This document shows, piece after piece, positions 1 to 8,514 of a DNA stretch of 37,358 nt; positions within the stretch are counted from its first letter, which is position 1, and the number at the start of each line of letters is the position of its first letter. The notes beneath the pieces were generated by a model. The model saw only the letters and a list, made by a program, of their open reading frames with translations, searched no databases and had not been told where the DNA came from. The DNA comes from Syntrophobacteraceae bacterium (GTDB lineage: Bacteria; Desulfobacterota; Syntrophobacteria; Syntrophobacterales; Syntrophobacteraceae): assembly GCA_031292215.1 (NCBI GenBank), contig JARLHO010000070.1, positions 1 to 37,358 on the forward strand, written 5' to 3'. The position numbers were made by a program, and so were the translations under genes.

Positions 1-331
1 ACGCCCCCTGCCCATCCGACCCACAACCCCGTGTTCCCAGCCTTCGACATTGAAAGCTTCAGGACCCCTTCTTCAGCTCTTAGAGGGCACATCCGGGCTT
101 CATCATTTTTTGAGGAAACAGTATATCGAATATCCAGTTTGACACGGGCGTATTGACTTTGCGGTCTAATTGAAATAGTTACAATTATTTTGGGCCTTTT
201 TTAATCGGACCTGCTGTCTTTAAGAGTTCCCTCCGGGAAGTTTAAAAGATGCCGGCCTCGGCAGGCGATTGCGCTTAAAGTCCGGGCAAATCCACCCATC
301 CCCGGTCGCTTCAAAGGAGAAAGGACAAAAT
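1..331. other. Non-coding upstream region of the EF-G-like gene
   Basis: No open frame here looks like a gene. The stretch from about 110 to 200 is AT-rich compared with its surroundings and contains TTGACA (139-144) and TTGACT (153-158), but no well-spaced strong -10 box. It probably contains the promoter of the EF-G-like gene, which I cannot place exactly. A strong ribosome binding site (AAAGGAGAAAGG, about 313-324) precedes the ATG at 332. Confidence 0.4.
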
Positions 332-2422
332 ATGAAAGAGGACGTCGCAAAAGTTCGTACTTTCGCAATAATCTCGCACGGCGGTGCGGGTAAAACCTCC
401 CTGGCCGAAGCCATGATTTTCGATTCGGGCGCAACGACCAGGCTGGGCAAAGTGGACGAGAGCAGTTCGGTCCTGGACTTCGAACCTGAAGAGATAAAGC
501 GCAAGGCCACCATCAGCAGTTCGGTTTTTTCATTCGCCTGGAAAAAGCAGCCCTTCACCCTGATCGATACCCCCGGCGATTTCAACTTCATGGCCGAGAC
601 CAAAACCTCCATGCAGGGCGGGGACTCGGTAGTCGTGCTCGCCGACGCGGTTGACGGCGTGCGCGTGCAGACCGAAAAGGTCTGGGAATTCGCAACGGAA
701 TTTAATCAGCCCAAAATTGTGTTCATAAACAAAATGGACCGCGAGCGGGCCGATTTCGCCAAAACGGTTGAAGCCGTCCAACGCAATTTCGGCAAGAATT
801 GCGTGCCGTTCCAACTTCCGATAGGAGCTGCGGAAAGCTTTACGGGGGTTGTGGATATCCTTAGCGGCAAGGCATACGTATACGGCGGAGATGAGAGCGG
901 AAAGTTCGAAGTACAAGAGATGCCCGAAGACCTTTTGGAGTTGGCCGAGCGCTACAGGGAGGCCATCGTCGAACAGGTGGCCGAATCGAGCGACGAACTT
1001 TTGGAAAAATATCTCGAGGCCGGCGAGCTTTCCCCCGAGGAAATAGCGGAGGCGCTTCGGGGTGCGGTTATAGCCGGAAAACTTATCCCTGTCGTTTGCG
1101 GTTCGGGGTCTGCTAACATCGGCGTTCAGCCGCTGCTCGATCTTATCTGCGAGTGCAGCCCCTCGCCACTGGATCGCGGGGCGGTCACGGGCAGCACGCT
1201 AAAGGGGGATGCGCAAATCGCAAGAGAGCCCGACCCCGGCGCGCCCTTTAGCTCCATTGTAATCAAAACCGTTAGCGACCCGTATGCCGGAAGGCTCTCG
1301 ATCCTGCGCATTTTTTCGGGAACCCTTACCCCCGACTCAACGGTTTTTAACTCCACCAAAGGCGCCAAGGAGCGCTTCGGGCAACTCCTAAGGCTTAAGG
1401 GCAAAAGCCAGGAGCCGATAGAGTCGGCCGGTCCGGGCGATATCGTGGCTGTCGCCAAATTAAAGGAAACCGTTACGCTCGATACGCTTTGCGCGGAAAA
1501 GGATCCGATCGTCTTTGCGGCCATAGAACTGCTTCCCGCCATCTACTCGCTGGCCGTAGAGCCCAAGAGCAAAGGAGACGAGGAAAAGATTTTTTCTTCG
1601 CTTTCCCGCCTTATGGAAGAAGACCTTACCCTAAAGCTTCAACGAAACGACGAGACCCGCGAAATGATTCTCTCGGGAATGGGAGAAATTCATATCGAAG
1701 CCGTGGTGGACAAGCTCAAGCGCAAATTCGGCGTCGAGGTCAACCTCAAGTTGCCCCGGGTGTCGTATAAAGAGACGATCAAGGGCAAAACCCGCGTGCA
1801 GGGCAAGTACAAGAAACAGTCGGGCGGACGCGGCCAGTACGGCGACTGCTGGATCGACATAGAAACCCTGCCGCGAGGCGAGGGATTCCATTTCTACGAC
1901 AAGATCGTCGGCGGAGTGATCCCGAAGCAGTACATACCGGCGGTGGAAAAAGGAATCTCCGAAGCGCTCCACGAAGGGCCGATCGCCGGCTATCCAGTCG
2001 TGGACTTTAAGGTCGACTTGGTGGATGGTTCCTACCATACGGTGGATTCCTCGGAAATGGCCTTCAAGATCGCCGGGTCGATGGCGTTTAAAAAGGGTAT
2101 CCTGGACGCCAAACCCACCCTGCTCGAACCGGTCATGGAGATGGAAATCACCGTTCCAGACGATGCGATGGGAGATATCATAGGAGATCTCAACTCCAGG
2201 CGCGGAAGGGTGCTGGGGATGGATACCAAGGGGAATAAGCAGATAGTTAAAGCCCAAACGCCTCTTTCCGAAGTGCTAAAGTATGCTCCTGACCTTCGCT
2301 CGATGACTGCCGGCCGAGGCATGTTCACGATGCGGTTCTCCCACTATGAAGAAGTCCCCGGACCGCTTCAGGAAAAAATCATCGAGCTGGCCAAAAAGGA
2401 AAAGGAAGAGAAGGACAAATAG
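332..2422 (+). CDS. EF-G-like translational GTPase (elongation factor G paralogue)
   Basis: A 696-residue protein with the EF-G domain order. The GTPase domain has a P-loop (SHGGAGKTS, residues 15-23), DTPG (79-82) and NKMD (133-136). Domains II-V follow, including the domain IV stretch (GGRGQYGDCW) and the C-terminal EF-G fold. I chose ATG 332, not the in-frame ATG 269, because AAAGGAG lies just upstream of 332. The length matches EF-G (about 690-700). In switch II the residue after DTPG is Asp83, where canonical EF-G has the catalytic His (DTPGH), and the usual ERGITI stretch reads KRKATI. This fits the divergent EF-G-like group found beside the main fusA in many bacteria. No rpsL, rpsG or tuf genes are nearby, which also argues for a paralogue. 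It probably acts on ribosomes in the cytoplasm; the exact role is unknown. Confidence 0.9.
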   Translation: MKEDVAKVRTFAIISHGGAGKTSLAEAMIFDSGATTRLGKVDESSSVLDFEPEEIKRKATISSSVFSFAWKKQPFTLIDTPGDFNFMAETKTSMQGGDSVVVLADAVDGVRVQTEKVWEFATEFNQPKIVFINKMDRERADFAKTVEAVQRNFGKNCVPFQLPIGAAESFTGVVDILSGKAYVYGGDESGKFEVQEMPEDLLELAERYREAIVEQVAESSDELLEKYLEAGELSPEEIAEALRGAVIAGKLIPVVCGSGSANIGVQPLLDLICECSPSPLDRGAVTGSTLKGDAQIAREPDPGAPFSSIVIKTVSDPYAGRLSILRIFSGTLTPDSTVFNSTKGAKERFGQLLRLKGKSQEPIESAGPGDIVAVAKLKETVTLDTLCAEKDPIVFAAIELLPAIYSLAVEPKSKGDEEKIFSSLSRLMEEDLTLKLQRNDETREMILSGMGEIHIEAVVDKLKRKFGVEVNLKLPRVSYKETIKGKTRVQGKYKKQSGGRGQYGDCWIDIETLPRGEGFHFYDKIVGGVIPKQYIPAVEKGISEALHEGPIAGYPVVDFKVDLVDGSYHTVDSSEMAFKIAGSMAFKKGILDAKPTLLEPVMEMEITVPDDAMGDIIGDLNSRRGRVLGMDTKGNKQIVKAQTPLSEVLKYAPDLRSMTAGRGMFTMRFSHYEEVPGPLQEKIIELAKKEKEEKDK

Positions 2423-2426
2423 AGCC

Positions 2427-2640
2427 AAGCCCCTCCATGCGCGTCGTTGCAAGGGGGGCAGCAGAGTAAATCCCCCCTGCCCCCCTTTGAAAAAAGGGGG
2501 GTGATCGGGCCTAGCCCGTTGAACAAAGGGGGGGATCGGAACCAGCCTTTTGAAAAAAGGGGGTGATCGGGCCTAGCCCCCTACCCCCCTTTGTAGAAGT
2601 TTGTAAAAGGGGGGTGGTCGAGCAAAAAAGCTGCCGGCCG
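2427..2640. repeat. GC-rich dispersed repeat, several tandem-like units (empty-site copy)
   Basis: Units of the form 'gtaaatcccccc..cccccctttgaaaaaaggggggtgatcggg' recur three times here. Each unit is a near-palindrome of a C-run and a G-run around TTTGAAAA and can fold as a hairpin. The first unit (2463-2520) contains CTTTGAAAA once (2485-2493). It is the unoccupied form of the site at 11017-11249, where the same nine bases flank a 215-bp element on both sides. There is no coding content. Confidence 0.8.
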
Positions 2641-2679
2641 GGGGGGAAAAGTTTTATAGTATTGCGAGCGATGGGACAG

Positions 2680-2712
2680 TGCGCCTTCACGGGGCGCAGA
2701 CTCTTTTTTTAA
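2680..2712 (+). terminator. Possible intrinsic terminator or attenuator before the Uma2-type gene
   Basis: The stem TGCGCC/GGCGCA (2680-2698, loop about six bases) is followed within four bases by a T-rich tract (2702-2710). It ends about 14 bp before the start of the next gene and just before its AAAAGGAG site, so it could end read-through from the left or act as an attenuator. The short stem limits confidence. Confidence 0.4.
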
Positions 2713-2724
2713 AAGGAGACACAG

Positions 2725-3213
2725 ATGGAATGGCGTGAAGTCGTAAACCATCCCAGTCTCAAAAATCTCCCTTTTAAGATCGAAACCAATGAGTGGGGTA
2801 AGATTATGATGGCCCCGGCCTCCTACGCTCATGGCGTGTATCAGGGACGCATATATGGATGGTTCGAACGTCACGCAGGAGGGGGCATGCCGTCCACCGA
2901 ATGCCCCGTTGAAACTTCCAAAGGCGTACGAGTCGCCGACGTTGCCTGGGCCGGCACAGCGTTTCTCAAAAAGCACGGAGTCAGGAAATTATCGCTTCCC
3001 GAGTCCCCTGAAGTCATCGTTGAAATAGAGTCGCCCTCAAACTCCGTTGCCGAGTTAGAGGAAAAAAGGCAGCTTTATTTCGAAAAAGGGGCCAAGGAAT
3101 TTTGGCTTTGCGATGAAGACGGCCATGTGCGCTTTTTCAACCCTTCCGGGGAATTGGATAAAAGCGAGCTCTTCGGGCAATTTCCCGGCCACATCGAAAT
3201 CAAGGTCGTGTGA
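2725..3213 (+). CDS. Uma2-family (DUF820) putative endonuclease
   Basis: A 162-residue protein of the Uma2/DUF820 family, which has a PD-(D/E)XK restriction-like fold. The visible motif is VADVAWAG (about residues 70-77), then PEVIVEIESPSNS with EKRQLYFEKGAKEFWLCD (about residues 93-130), which carry the expected acidic and Lys residues. Start ATG 2725 has AAAAGGAG eight bases upstream. Family length is usually 160-200, so it looks complete. Members occur in large numbers in cyanobacteria and Desulfobacterota, often near repeats and mobile DNA, as here. The biological role is not established. It is followed after 21 bp by a molybdopterin gene that may share its transcript. Confidence 0.85.
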   Translation: MEWREVVNHPSLKNLPFKIETNEWGKIMMAPASYAHGVYQGRIYGWFERHAGGGMPSTECPVETSKGVRVADVAWAGTAFLKKHGVRKLSLPESPEVIVEIESPSNSVAELEEKRQLYFEKGAKEFWLCDEDGHVRFFNPSGELDKSELFGQFPGHIEIKVV

Positions 3214-3234
3214 GCCGGATTTAGAAAGAGTGTA

Positions 3235-3732
3235 ATGTTTTCAAGAAAAACAGCAATTGTTACGATGAGCGACCTGGGGTCGCAGGGACTTCGCGAAGAC
3301 CGCTCCGGGGAGGCTCTGGCCCAAAGACTTGGCGCCGAAGGCTACGAGATATTCTCAACGGGCATTATTGCCGATGACTACGAACGGATAAAAGAAACCC
3401 TGGTCACATTGTGCGACATCGAGGGCGCGGCCCTTATCGTTACGACCGGCGGGACAGGGGTTTCGCCTCGAGACGTAACTCCCGAGGCCACCCTTTCGGT
3501 AATCGAAAAGGCCGTGCCGGGTCTTGCCGAGGCCATGCGGGCAAAAAGCATGCAAAAGACCCCCCATGCGATGCTGTCGCGAGCCGTTGCGGGAATACGG
3601 GGCAAAACCCTCATCGTAAATCTTCCCGGAAGCCCCAAGGGGGCAATCGAAAACCTCGAGGCCATCCTTGCGGCTCTGCCTCACGCACTCGACAAAATAC
3701 AGGGAGACCCATCGGATTGCGCGCAGGGCTAA
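3235..3732 (+). CDS. mog: Molybdopterin adenylyltransferase / MoaB-MogA family protein
   Basis: A 165-residue protein of the MogA/MoaB family, which activates molybdopterin by adenylylation before metal insertion in molybdenum/tungsten cofactor synthesis. The signature TTGGTGVSPRDVTPEA is present at about residues 75-90, and the C-terminal LPGSPKGAIENLEAI stretch is typical. It starts at ATG 3235, 21 bp after the Uma2-type gene, with a modest AAAGAG site. Its stop codon overlaps the end of the convergent gene on the other strand. The split between MogA (adenylyltransferase) and MoaB cannot be made from sequence alone. No other cofactor genes are nearby. Confidence 0.88.
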   Translation: MFSRKTAIVTMSDLGSQGLREDRSGEALAQRLGAEGYEIFSTGIIADDYERIKETLVTLCDIEGAALIVTTGGTGVSPRDVTPEATLSVIEKAVPGLAEAMRAKSMQKTPHAMLSRAVAGIRGKTLIVNLPGSPKGAIENLEAILAALPHALDKIQGDPSDCAQG

Positions 3733-4070
3733 GCCGTTTTTGCCGCAATCGCATTCTTTTTTAGGCGATAGGCCTCATCGATGGCGTCTATGCGCTCCTG
3801 CAAAGCGAGCACTTGAGCTTCGGCTTCTTCCACTATCTTTAGCTGCTGGAGAATCACCATCGACTTGGTAATTTCGCTCTCCCCCCGCCTGTAGAGGGCA
3901 TAGAACTCCATGCCAAGCCTGGAAGTCCTGAAGTCGAGCTCTTTTTTGGCCTTGCGGAGCTTGAACCCCAAGACCCGTTTTTGCACAAAAGCCACCTTCC
4001 ACGCCCAGGCGAGTTTGATTCCCTTTACGACCGCTCCCGACGCTTTCCCAACGAAGTCATTTTGCTCCAC
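3729..4070 (-). CDS. Small coiled-coil protein of unknown function
   Basis: About 113 residues, rich in Lys, Glu, Ala and Leu, with long helical stretches (KIVEEAEAQVLALQERIDAI region) that suggest a coiled coil. There is no signal peptide and no domain I recognise. I chose GTG 4070 because GAAGGAG lies six bases upstream. The in-frame ATG at 4097 lies deeper inside the preceding gene and has no such site. With the GTG start, the gene overlaps the end of the Mut7-C gene by 14 bp, which indicates translational coupling. It converges with the MogA-like gene, and the two stop codons overlap. Confidence 0.65.
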   Translation of the reverse strand: MEQNDFVGKASGAVVKGIKLAWAWKVAFVQKRVLGFKLRKAKKELDFRTSRLGMEFYALYRRGESEITKSMVILQQLKIVEEAEAQVLALQERIDAIDEAYRLKKNAIAAKTA

Positions 4071-4554
4071 ATTGTTCTCCTTCGCTCCCCAGCCCAACCC
4101 AGCCGGTCAACGATTCAAGTTTTGCGATCATTTTCCGCCTGTGGCTTCCCGGCCAGTACACCCTTGCGCAGTCCGGGCACCTGCAAAAATCAATAGCCGT
4201 TTCGAACACATAATCGGCCACAGCGCCAAAGACAGCCTCCCTCGCCACGGGAACCAGGCGGGCGTTACACAGGGTGCACCGCGAAAACGGCCGCACCTCC
4301 TCCCTGGTTATGCTAACCAGGGATATCACTTCCAGCAACTGTTCGAAGGAACGATCGCTTCGAATGAATGCCACACCATCGATATCCCGGAATTTGCGAC
4401 TGCGGGTAACCGGAATACATCCTTCGGAAATCAAAGATTCTACTACCTCCCGGCCAGACAGAACTACCGACCGGGCGTTTAACCCGAGCACTCGAAGCCA
4501 CCTGGCCAACCTGCCAACCATGATGTCGGCGGCAAAGCGTTTTCCCCCGCTCAT
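4057..4554 (-). CDS. Mut7-C RNase-domain protein with zinc ribbon
   Basis: A 165-residue protein of the Mut7-C (DUF82) family, which has a PIN-like RNase fold. The N-terminus (FAADIMVGRLARWLRVLGL, residues 7-25) carries the conserved Asp and the GRLARWLR motif. The C-terminal half has two CxxC pairs (C93/C96 and C126/C129) followed by the family ending YWPGSHRRKM. The domain is taken from the C-terminus of animal Mut7 exonucleases; the bacterial role is not well defined. The start overlaps the end of the upstream lipoprotein gene by four bases (ATGA type), so this is a coupled operon. Confidence 0.85.
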   Translation of the reverse strand: MSGGKRFAADIMVGRLARWLRVLGLNARSVVLSGREVVESLISEGCIPVTRSRKFRDIDGVAFIRSDRSFEQLLEVISLVSITREEVRPFSRCTLCNARLVPVAREAVFGAVADYVFETAIDFCRCPDCARVYWPGSHRRKMIAKLESLTGWVGLGSEGEQCGAK

Positions 4555-5351
4555 TTTTCCCTGTCCAGGTCAACCCGGCGCATTCCGGGCAAAACCGGCA
4601 AGCGAAACACCGAGGGATTAAACTCCCGAGCGGTCCGCATCTGTTCCACGCGGACCACCATGCTCCATCCCTTCGAGGCTATGCGAATCGTTTGAGGCGT
4701 AGACTCACCGGCAAGCCGGACGGGAGGATCGTAGGAGACCTGGCCTTCGAACCGGGCGCTCCCGATAAACATGCGAGTCAGGGCCCCGGATACAATCTGC
4801 CACTCGAGGTATCCCCCCGGGCCCTTCGATATCAGTCGCAGCATGGGGCCCTCAGCTCGGCTCTGGATATTTGGCAAAAGCTTCGGGGGAAGGGAAGCGG
4901 TCAGCAAGTGGCAAAACAGATCGACCGGGACGCCCTCACCTAGAAACCGGCGCGCCAGGGTCTCGGGCCGACTGGCGGTAAAGATCGTGTTCTGGGAGGG
5001 AATCAGGAGAAACGGGCCCGTTGGGGCGGAAACGAAAAGAGCCGCAGTCATTCCGATCGGGGTAAAGGTTTCAAACCGTATGAGATCGGGGGCGCCGACC
5101 AGGACAATCGCGCGCGAGCTAAAACTTGCGTTCTTGCCGTTGACCTCGATCCGCAATTTAGACTCAAAATCGCGCCAAAAATCCGAGCGCTCTTTCATTG
5201 CGGCGATTTCAGCGGAAGCCGATGGGGGCGCGAAAACGGGTCCGGAAGGCTTTGCGCCGGGAAAGGGCGTTTGCACGCAGCCGGTTGCGACAGCGAGCAG
5301 CAGCGCCATTGAGAGAAAAATCGTCGACAGGCGCGCGCGAGATGAAATCAT
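4551..5351 (-). CDS. Outer-membrane lipoprotein, DUF4292/LolB-like
   Basis: A 266-residue lipoprotein. The signal peptide ends at a lipobox with Cys25 (AVATGC). The rest is beta-rich with the pattern of DUF4292/LolB-like proteins: 'FESKLRIEVNGKNASFSSRAIVLVGAPDLIRFET' is split over strands, followed by a long half-barrel region. LolB-like proteins bind lipid or lipoprotein at the outer membrane; the function here is inferred. The gene lies 62 bp downstream of a TPR lipoprotein and overlaps the Mut7-C gene by four bases. TPR-lipoprotein plus LolB-like pairs are common in Desulfobacterota and may act together in envelope assembly. Confidence 0.7.
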   Translation of the reverse strand: MISSRARLSTIFLSMALLLAVATGCVQTPFPGAKPSGPVFAPPSASAEIAAMKERSDFWRDFESKLRIEVNGKNASFSSRAIVLVGAPDLIRFETFTPIGMTAALFVSAPTGPFLLIPSQNTIFTASRPETLARRFLGEGVPVDLFCHLLTASLPPKLLPNIQSRAEGPMLRLISKGPGGYLEWQIVSGALTRMFIGSARFEGQVSYDPPVRLAGESTPQTIRIASKGWSMVVRVEQMRTAREFNPSVFRLPVLPGMRRVDLDREK

Positions 5352-5413
5352 TTTCCGACAGGCTCCCTTAGAGAGGGTGGGTGAGAGGCGCCAGCCGCGC
5401 GATACCCGCCGCG

Positions 5414-7111
5414 CTACCTGTTGGCGTCGAGTTTTGTCCTGCTATCCTTTGCCCCCGACCGCTTGAACAAGATAGCCTTGCGGAAGGCTTCGTTGGCCAG
5501 GGCCTTTTTCCCGAGCTTCCTGTAGACATCGCCCAGATGCTCCTGGATGACCGGATCTTGGGGCACGTGCTTTACCGCCTCAAGAAGTGCGTCAAGGGCT
5601 TTCTTGCGTTTTCCCATTTTGAAATAGACCCAGCCAAGGCTATCCATTATATAGCCATCATCGGGGGAAATACTAAGGGCCTGGAGGATCAATTCCCTGG
5701 CTTCCAGAAGGTGTATCCCCCGGTCAGCGTAGGAGTAGCCTATAAAATTCAGGGCATCGGCGTTTTTGGGCTGGGCAGCGAGGATTTCGCGCATTACCGC
5801 GACAGCTTTCTCGTCTTTTCCCATCTTCGAGAGGACTACGCCTTTTCGAAAGAGCAGCCCGGGGTTTGCGGGCAGAACTTTCAGGCCGCGATTAAGGGCT
5901 TCCAGAGCATCGTCGTTTCGGCCGGTATCCTCATAAACTTTTGCCAGGTTGATGTATAGATCGCTTGCCGCGGGGTTTATGGCGATAGCCCCGTTTAGCA
6001 CTCCGGCGCTATGTTTATAATCTTTTAGTTTCGCATAAACCATGGCCAGGCGCGACTGCGCAGCATTCCAAATCTGGCTTGACGAGGGGATGGCGGACAA
6101 GTTGCGAATCGCACCTGAGAAGTCGAGCCTTTCCTCGTCTGCAAGCGCCAGGTAGTAGAGTGCCTGATCGTATGTGGGATTAGCTTTGAGCAGGAGCCGA
6201 AAATCGTCCGCGGCATCCTTAAAGTCTTTCTGCCGAATGTGGATAATCCCGATCTTCAGGCGGCTTTCCATGTCCTTGGGGTCGATTGCGAGCAAACGGT
6301 CGAACTGCCGGATCGCATCGTCTCCCTTATCCTGGCGCATATAAAGGTTTCCAAGCCTTGAAAGCGCCTGCGGGTTGGCCGGATTGGCGCCCAGCATTTC
6401 GAGATAGGTCTTTTCGGCCTCCCGCGGGTGATCGCTTACTTCATAGATGTAGGCCAGGTCGAGCAATCCATCCTCAAAACCGGGCTCTTTGGCAAGCAAC
6501 TGCTTTAGTATCTGCTCTGCCTGGTCATAATATTTCATATCCAGGAAAATCCGCGCCTTGTAGTAGAGAGGCAAAGGATTGTCGGGCACGATTTCCTGGA
6601 GTCGGTCAAAAGTGTCGATAGCCTCATTGAAGCGACCCTGCTGCGCGTACAAAACGCCCAGCAGCAAATAGGCCTCGGAGGCCGAAGGGTCGAGCTCAAC
6701 GGCCCGCCGGTAGGCCTTGGCGCCATCGTCTAAACGGCCCTTTCTCACATAGACCTGGCCCAGCAACAGAAAGGTCCTCGATCGATCCGGGGAGGTCCGG
6801 ATCGCTTGTTCAAGCAGTTTGAGCGCCGGGTCGAGCTTGTTTTGGCGCAAATAGAGCGAAGCCAGTTCGGTTTGGAGCACCGGCGAGCAGGGGTCGATCT
6901 TTAGCGCCTTGCCGTAAGCTTCTATTGCTTTATCGTAGTGTTTTTCGTTAACATATTGCTGAGCGGCCAAATACTCGTAGTAGGCTTGGGCCCGCACGTC
7001 CAGAGGGGCCTGCGCCACGGGGGCCGACAAGGGCGTTCGCAGCAGAGCCTGGCTGCAACCGGAGAGAAGAACCACGGATAAAAGACAAACGAGCAAGCGC
7101 GTAGAAGTCAT
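5414..7111 (-). CDS. TPR-repeat lipoprotein
   Basis: A 565-residue protein with a lipoprotein signal (LLSGC, Cys19) followed by about a dozen or more tetratricopeptide repeats running nearly to the C-terminus. Repeats such as 'YDKAIEAYGKALKIDP', 'DDGAKAYRRAVELDP' and 'DDALEALNRGLKVLP' show the TPR consensus. It probably sits at the outer membrane facing the periplasm as a protein-interaction scaffold. The last repeats (YIMDSLGWVYFKMGK, VIQEHLGDVYRKLGK) match a type common in Desulfobacterota envelope proteins. It is the first gene of the minus-strand operon that continues with the LolB-like lipoprotein. The upstream 158 bp are shared with the divergent MEMO gene. Confidence 0.85.
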   Translation of the reverse strand: MTSTRLLVCLLSVVLLSGCSQALLRTPLSAPVAQAPLDVRAQAYYEYLAAQQYVNEKHYDKAIEAYGKALKIDPCSPVLQTELASLYLRQNKLDPALKLLEQAIRTSPDRSRTFLLLGQVYVRKGRLDDGAKAYRRAVELDPSASEAYLLLGVLYAQQGRFNEAIDTFDRLQEIVPDNPLPLYYKARIFLDMKYYDQAEQILKQLLAKEPGFEDGLLDLAYIYEVSDHPREAEKTYLEMLGANPANPQALSRLGNLYMRQDKGDDAIRQFDRLLAIDPKDMESRLKIGIIHIRQKDFKDAADDFRLLLKANPTYDQALYYLALADEERLDFSGAIRNLSAIPSSSQIWNAAQSRLAMVYAKLKDYKHSAGVLNGAIAINPAASDLYINLAKVYEDTGRNDDALEALNRGLKVLPANPGLLFRKGVVLSKMGKDEKAVAVMREILAAQPKNADALNFIGYSYADRGIHLLEARELILQALSISPDDGYIMDSLGWVYFKMGKRKKALDALLEAVKHVPQDPVIQEHLGDVYRKLGKKALANEAFRKAILFKRSGAKDSRTKLDANR

Positions 7112-7269
7112 TGAAGAGACGAAGCCCTCCTGTTAGAACGAGCGGATAAAAGCAGCATGAGCATAACTTTTCGGGATTAACACGATTATGGTTTTTCAGT
7201 CAATGAAATCCAGCTTCCCGGCTGGAGAAAGCGCTCCCATTTGAACATCCTTGCAAGGAATTATCAAGC

Positions 7270-8514
7270 ATGACAAAAGAGTTGCGCCCAAAACTCCGTT
7301 ATGGACTCGAAGCCCTCCCGGTCCAACATTCCGGGGAGAAGATGTTTGTTCTTCGCGATCGCATCGGATTCTCGTCCGAGAGTCTTGTCTTTTCACCTGC
7401 GGCGATCCACATTTTGGCCAACATGAACGGCAGAAATTCCCTGCGCGATCTTCAGGCCGATTTCATGAAAAAGAGCGGCCAGTCGATCCAGACGCAAGAT
7501 TTGCAGGAGCTGGTAAATACGCTCGATGAGCATCTTTTCCTGGACAGCGATCGATTTCGGCGGGTCGCGGAAAAAGAGATCTCCGATTTTGTCGGCAACC
7601 CGGTTAGAGACATGCAGCATGCCGGGTCGAGCTACCCGGAGGACGCAGAAAAGCTTCGAGAAAAACTGCGCTCCTTTTTCAGCCCGCAAAACGGGGGGCC
7701 CGGCTATCCCGCGGCCTCAGGGGGACGGAGCGGGAAAGTGGCGGGCCTTGTCGCCCCCCACATCGATCTCAACGCAGGCGGGGGCTGTTTTGCCCATGCC
7801 TATAAAGCGGCGGCCCAATCCCTGGTCCCGGACACCTGGATAGTGCTTGGAACCGGCCATGAGCCGATGGAAAACTGCTTCGCCCTGACCGTTAAGGATT
7901 TCCAAACACCGCTTGGCACAGTCAAGTGCGATAAAAAAATCTGCGAGGAACTCCTGCGTCGAACACCTTTTGACCTGCTCGCAAACCAATATAATCATCG
8001 CAGGGAACATACCATAGAATTCCAGGCGGTATTTCTTTCTTTTCTGCAGCCGGGAGCGCGCATCGTTCCCCTCCTCTGTTCGTTTGGCGAAGAGGAGTGG
8101 AGCGCGCGCGGCAAAATGGTCGACGACTTCGCCCGGCTCCTGGCCGAGATCGTGTTTGAAAACAACTCGCATTCGGCCGGACTTATTGCAAGCGTCGACT
8201 TCGCCCACGTCGGCCCACGCTACGGAGACCGGTTCAGGCCGCAGCCAAAAGCGATCGAGGAAAATCTTTGGCAGGACACCTCTTTATTGAAACTGCTCGA
8301 GCAGTGCCGCGCACAGGATTTCCTGGACATCATCAACCGGGACCAAAACAGCAGGAATATATGCGGGGTCGCTCCCCTGTACACGATGGCGAAGGCATTC
8401 GAAGGGCGCGCGGAAGGTAAAACGCTTAGCCAGTCCCATGCGGTCGTAGACGACCAGGGCTCTTTTGTAACCTTTGCGAGCATGGCCTTCTACGCGGAAA
8501 CGGTCGGAAACTGA
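7270..8514 (+). CDS. amrB: MEMO-type AmmeMemoRadiSam system protein B with N-terminal PqqD-like domain
   Basis: A 414-residue protein. Residues about 113-410 form a MEMO domain: RDMQHAGSSYP (113-123), APHIDLNAGG with His164, GTGHEP with His197, REHTIEFQ with His247, and SVDFAHVGPRYGD with His313. The His residues match the family's metal/active-site positions. Residues about 25-95 (FVLRDRIGFSSES ... DEHLFLDS) look like a PqqD-type small winged-helix domain, which in peptide-modifying enzymes binds substrate peptides; this part is an inference. MEMO proteins often occur with AMMECR1 and radical-SAM partners (the AmmeMemoRadiSam system), but AMMECR1 is not in this window. The stop overlaps the start of mtaB (TGATG), so the two are coupled. 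ATG 7270 follows AAGGAA. Confidence 0.82.
   Translation: MTKELRPKLRYGLEALPVQHSGEKMFVLRDRIGFSSESLVFSPAAIHILANMNGRNSLRDLQADFMKKSGQSIQTQDLQELVNTLDEHLFLDSDRFRRVAEKEISDFVGNPVRDMQHAGSSYPEDAEKLREKLRSFFSPQNGGPGYPAASGGRSGKVAGLVAPHIDLNAGGGCFAHAYKAAAQSLVPDTWIVLGTGHEPMENCFALTVKDFQTPLGTVKCDKKICEELLRRTPFDLLANQYNHRREHTIEFQAVFLSFLQPGARIVPLLCSFGEEEWSARGKMVDDFARLLAEIVFENNSHSAGLIASVDFAHVGPRYGDRFRPQPKAIEENLWQDTSLLKLLEQCRAQDFLDIINRDQNSRNICGVAPLYTMAKAFEGRAEGKTLSQSHAVVDDQGSFVTFASMAFYAETVGN

Noticed and set aside
1631-2257. 208-codon minus-strand frame inside the EF-G-like gene
   Set aside because: Shadow of a clear EF-G reading frame.
2440-2640. Regular repeats considered as a CRISPR array
   Set aside because: Units are palindromic and differ in length; there are no unique spacers of uniform size and no cas genes.
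4771-5466. 231-codon plus-strand frame opposite the lipoprotein gene
   Set aside because: Arg/Ser-rich shadow without domain; the opposite strand has a signal peptide and operon structure.
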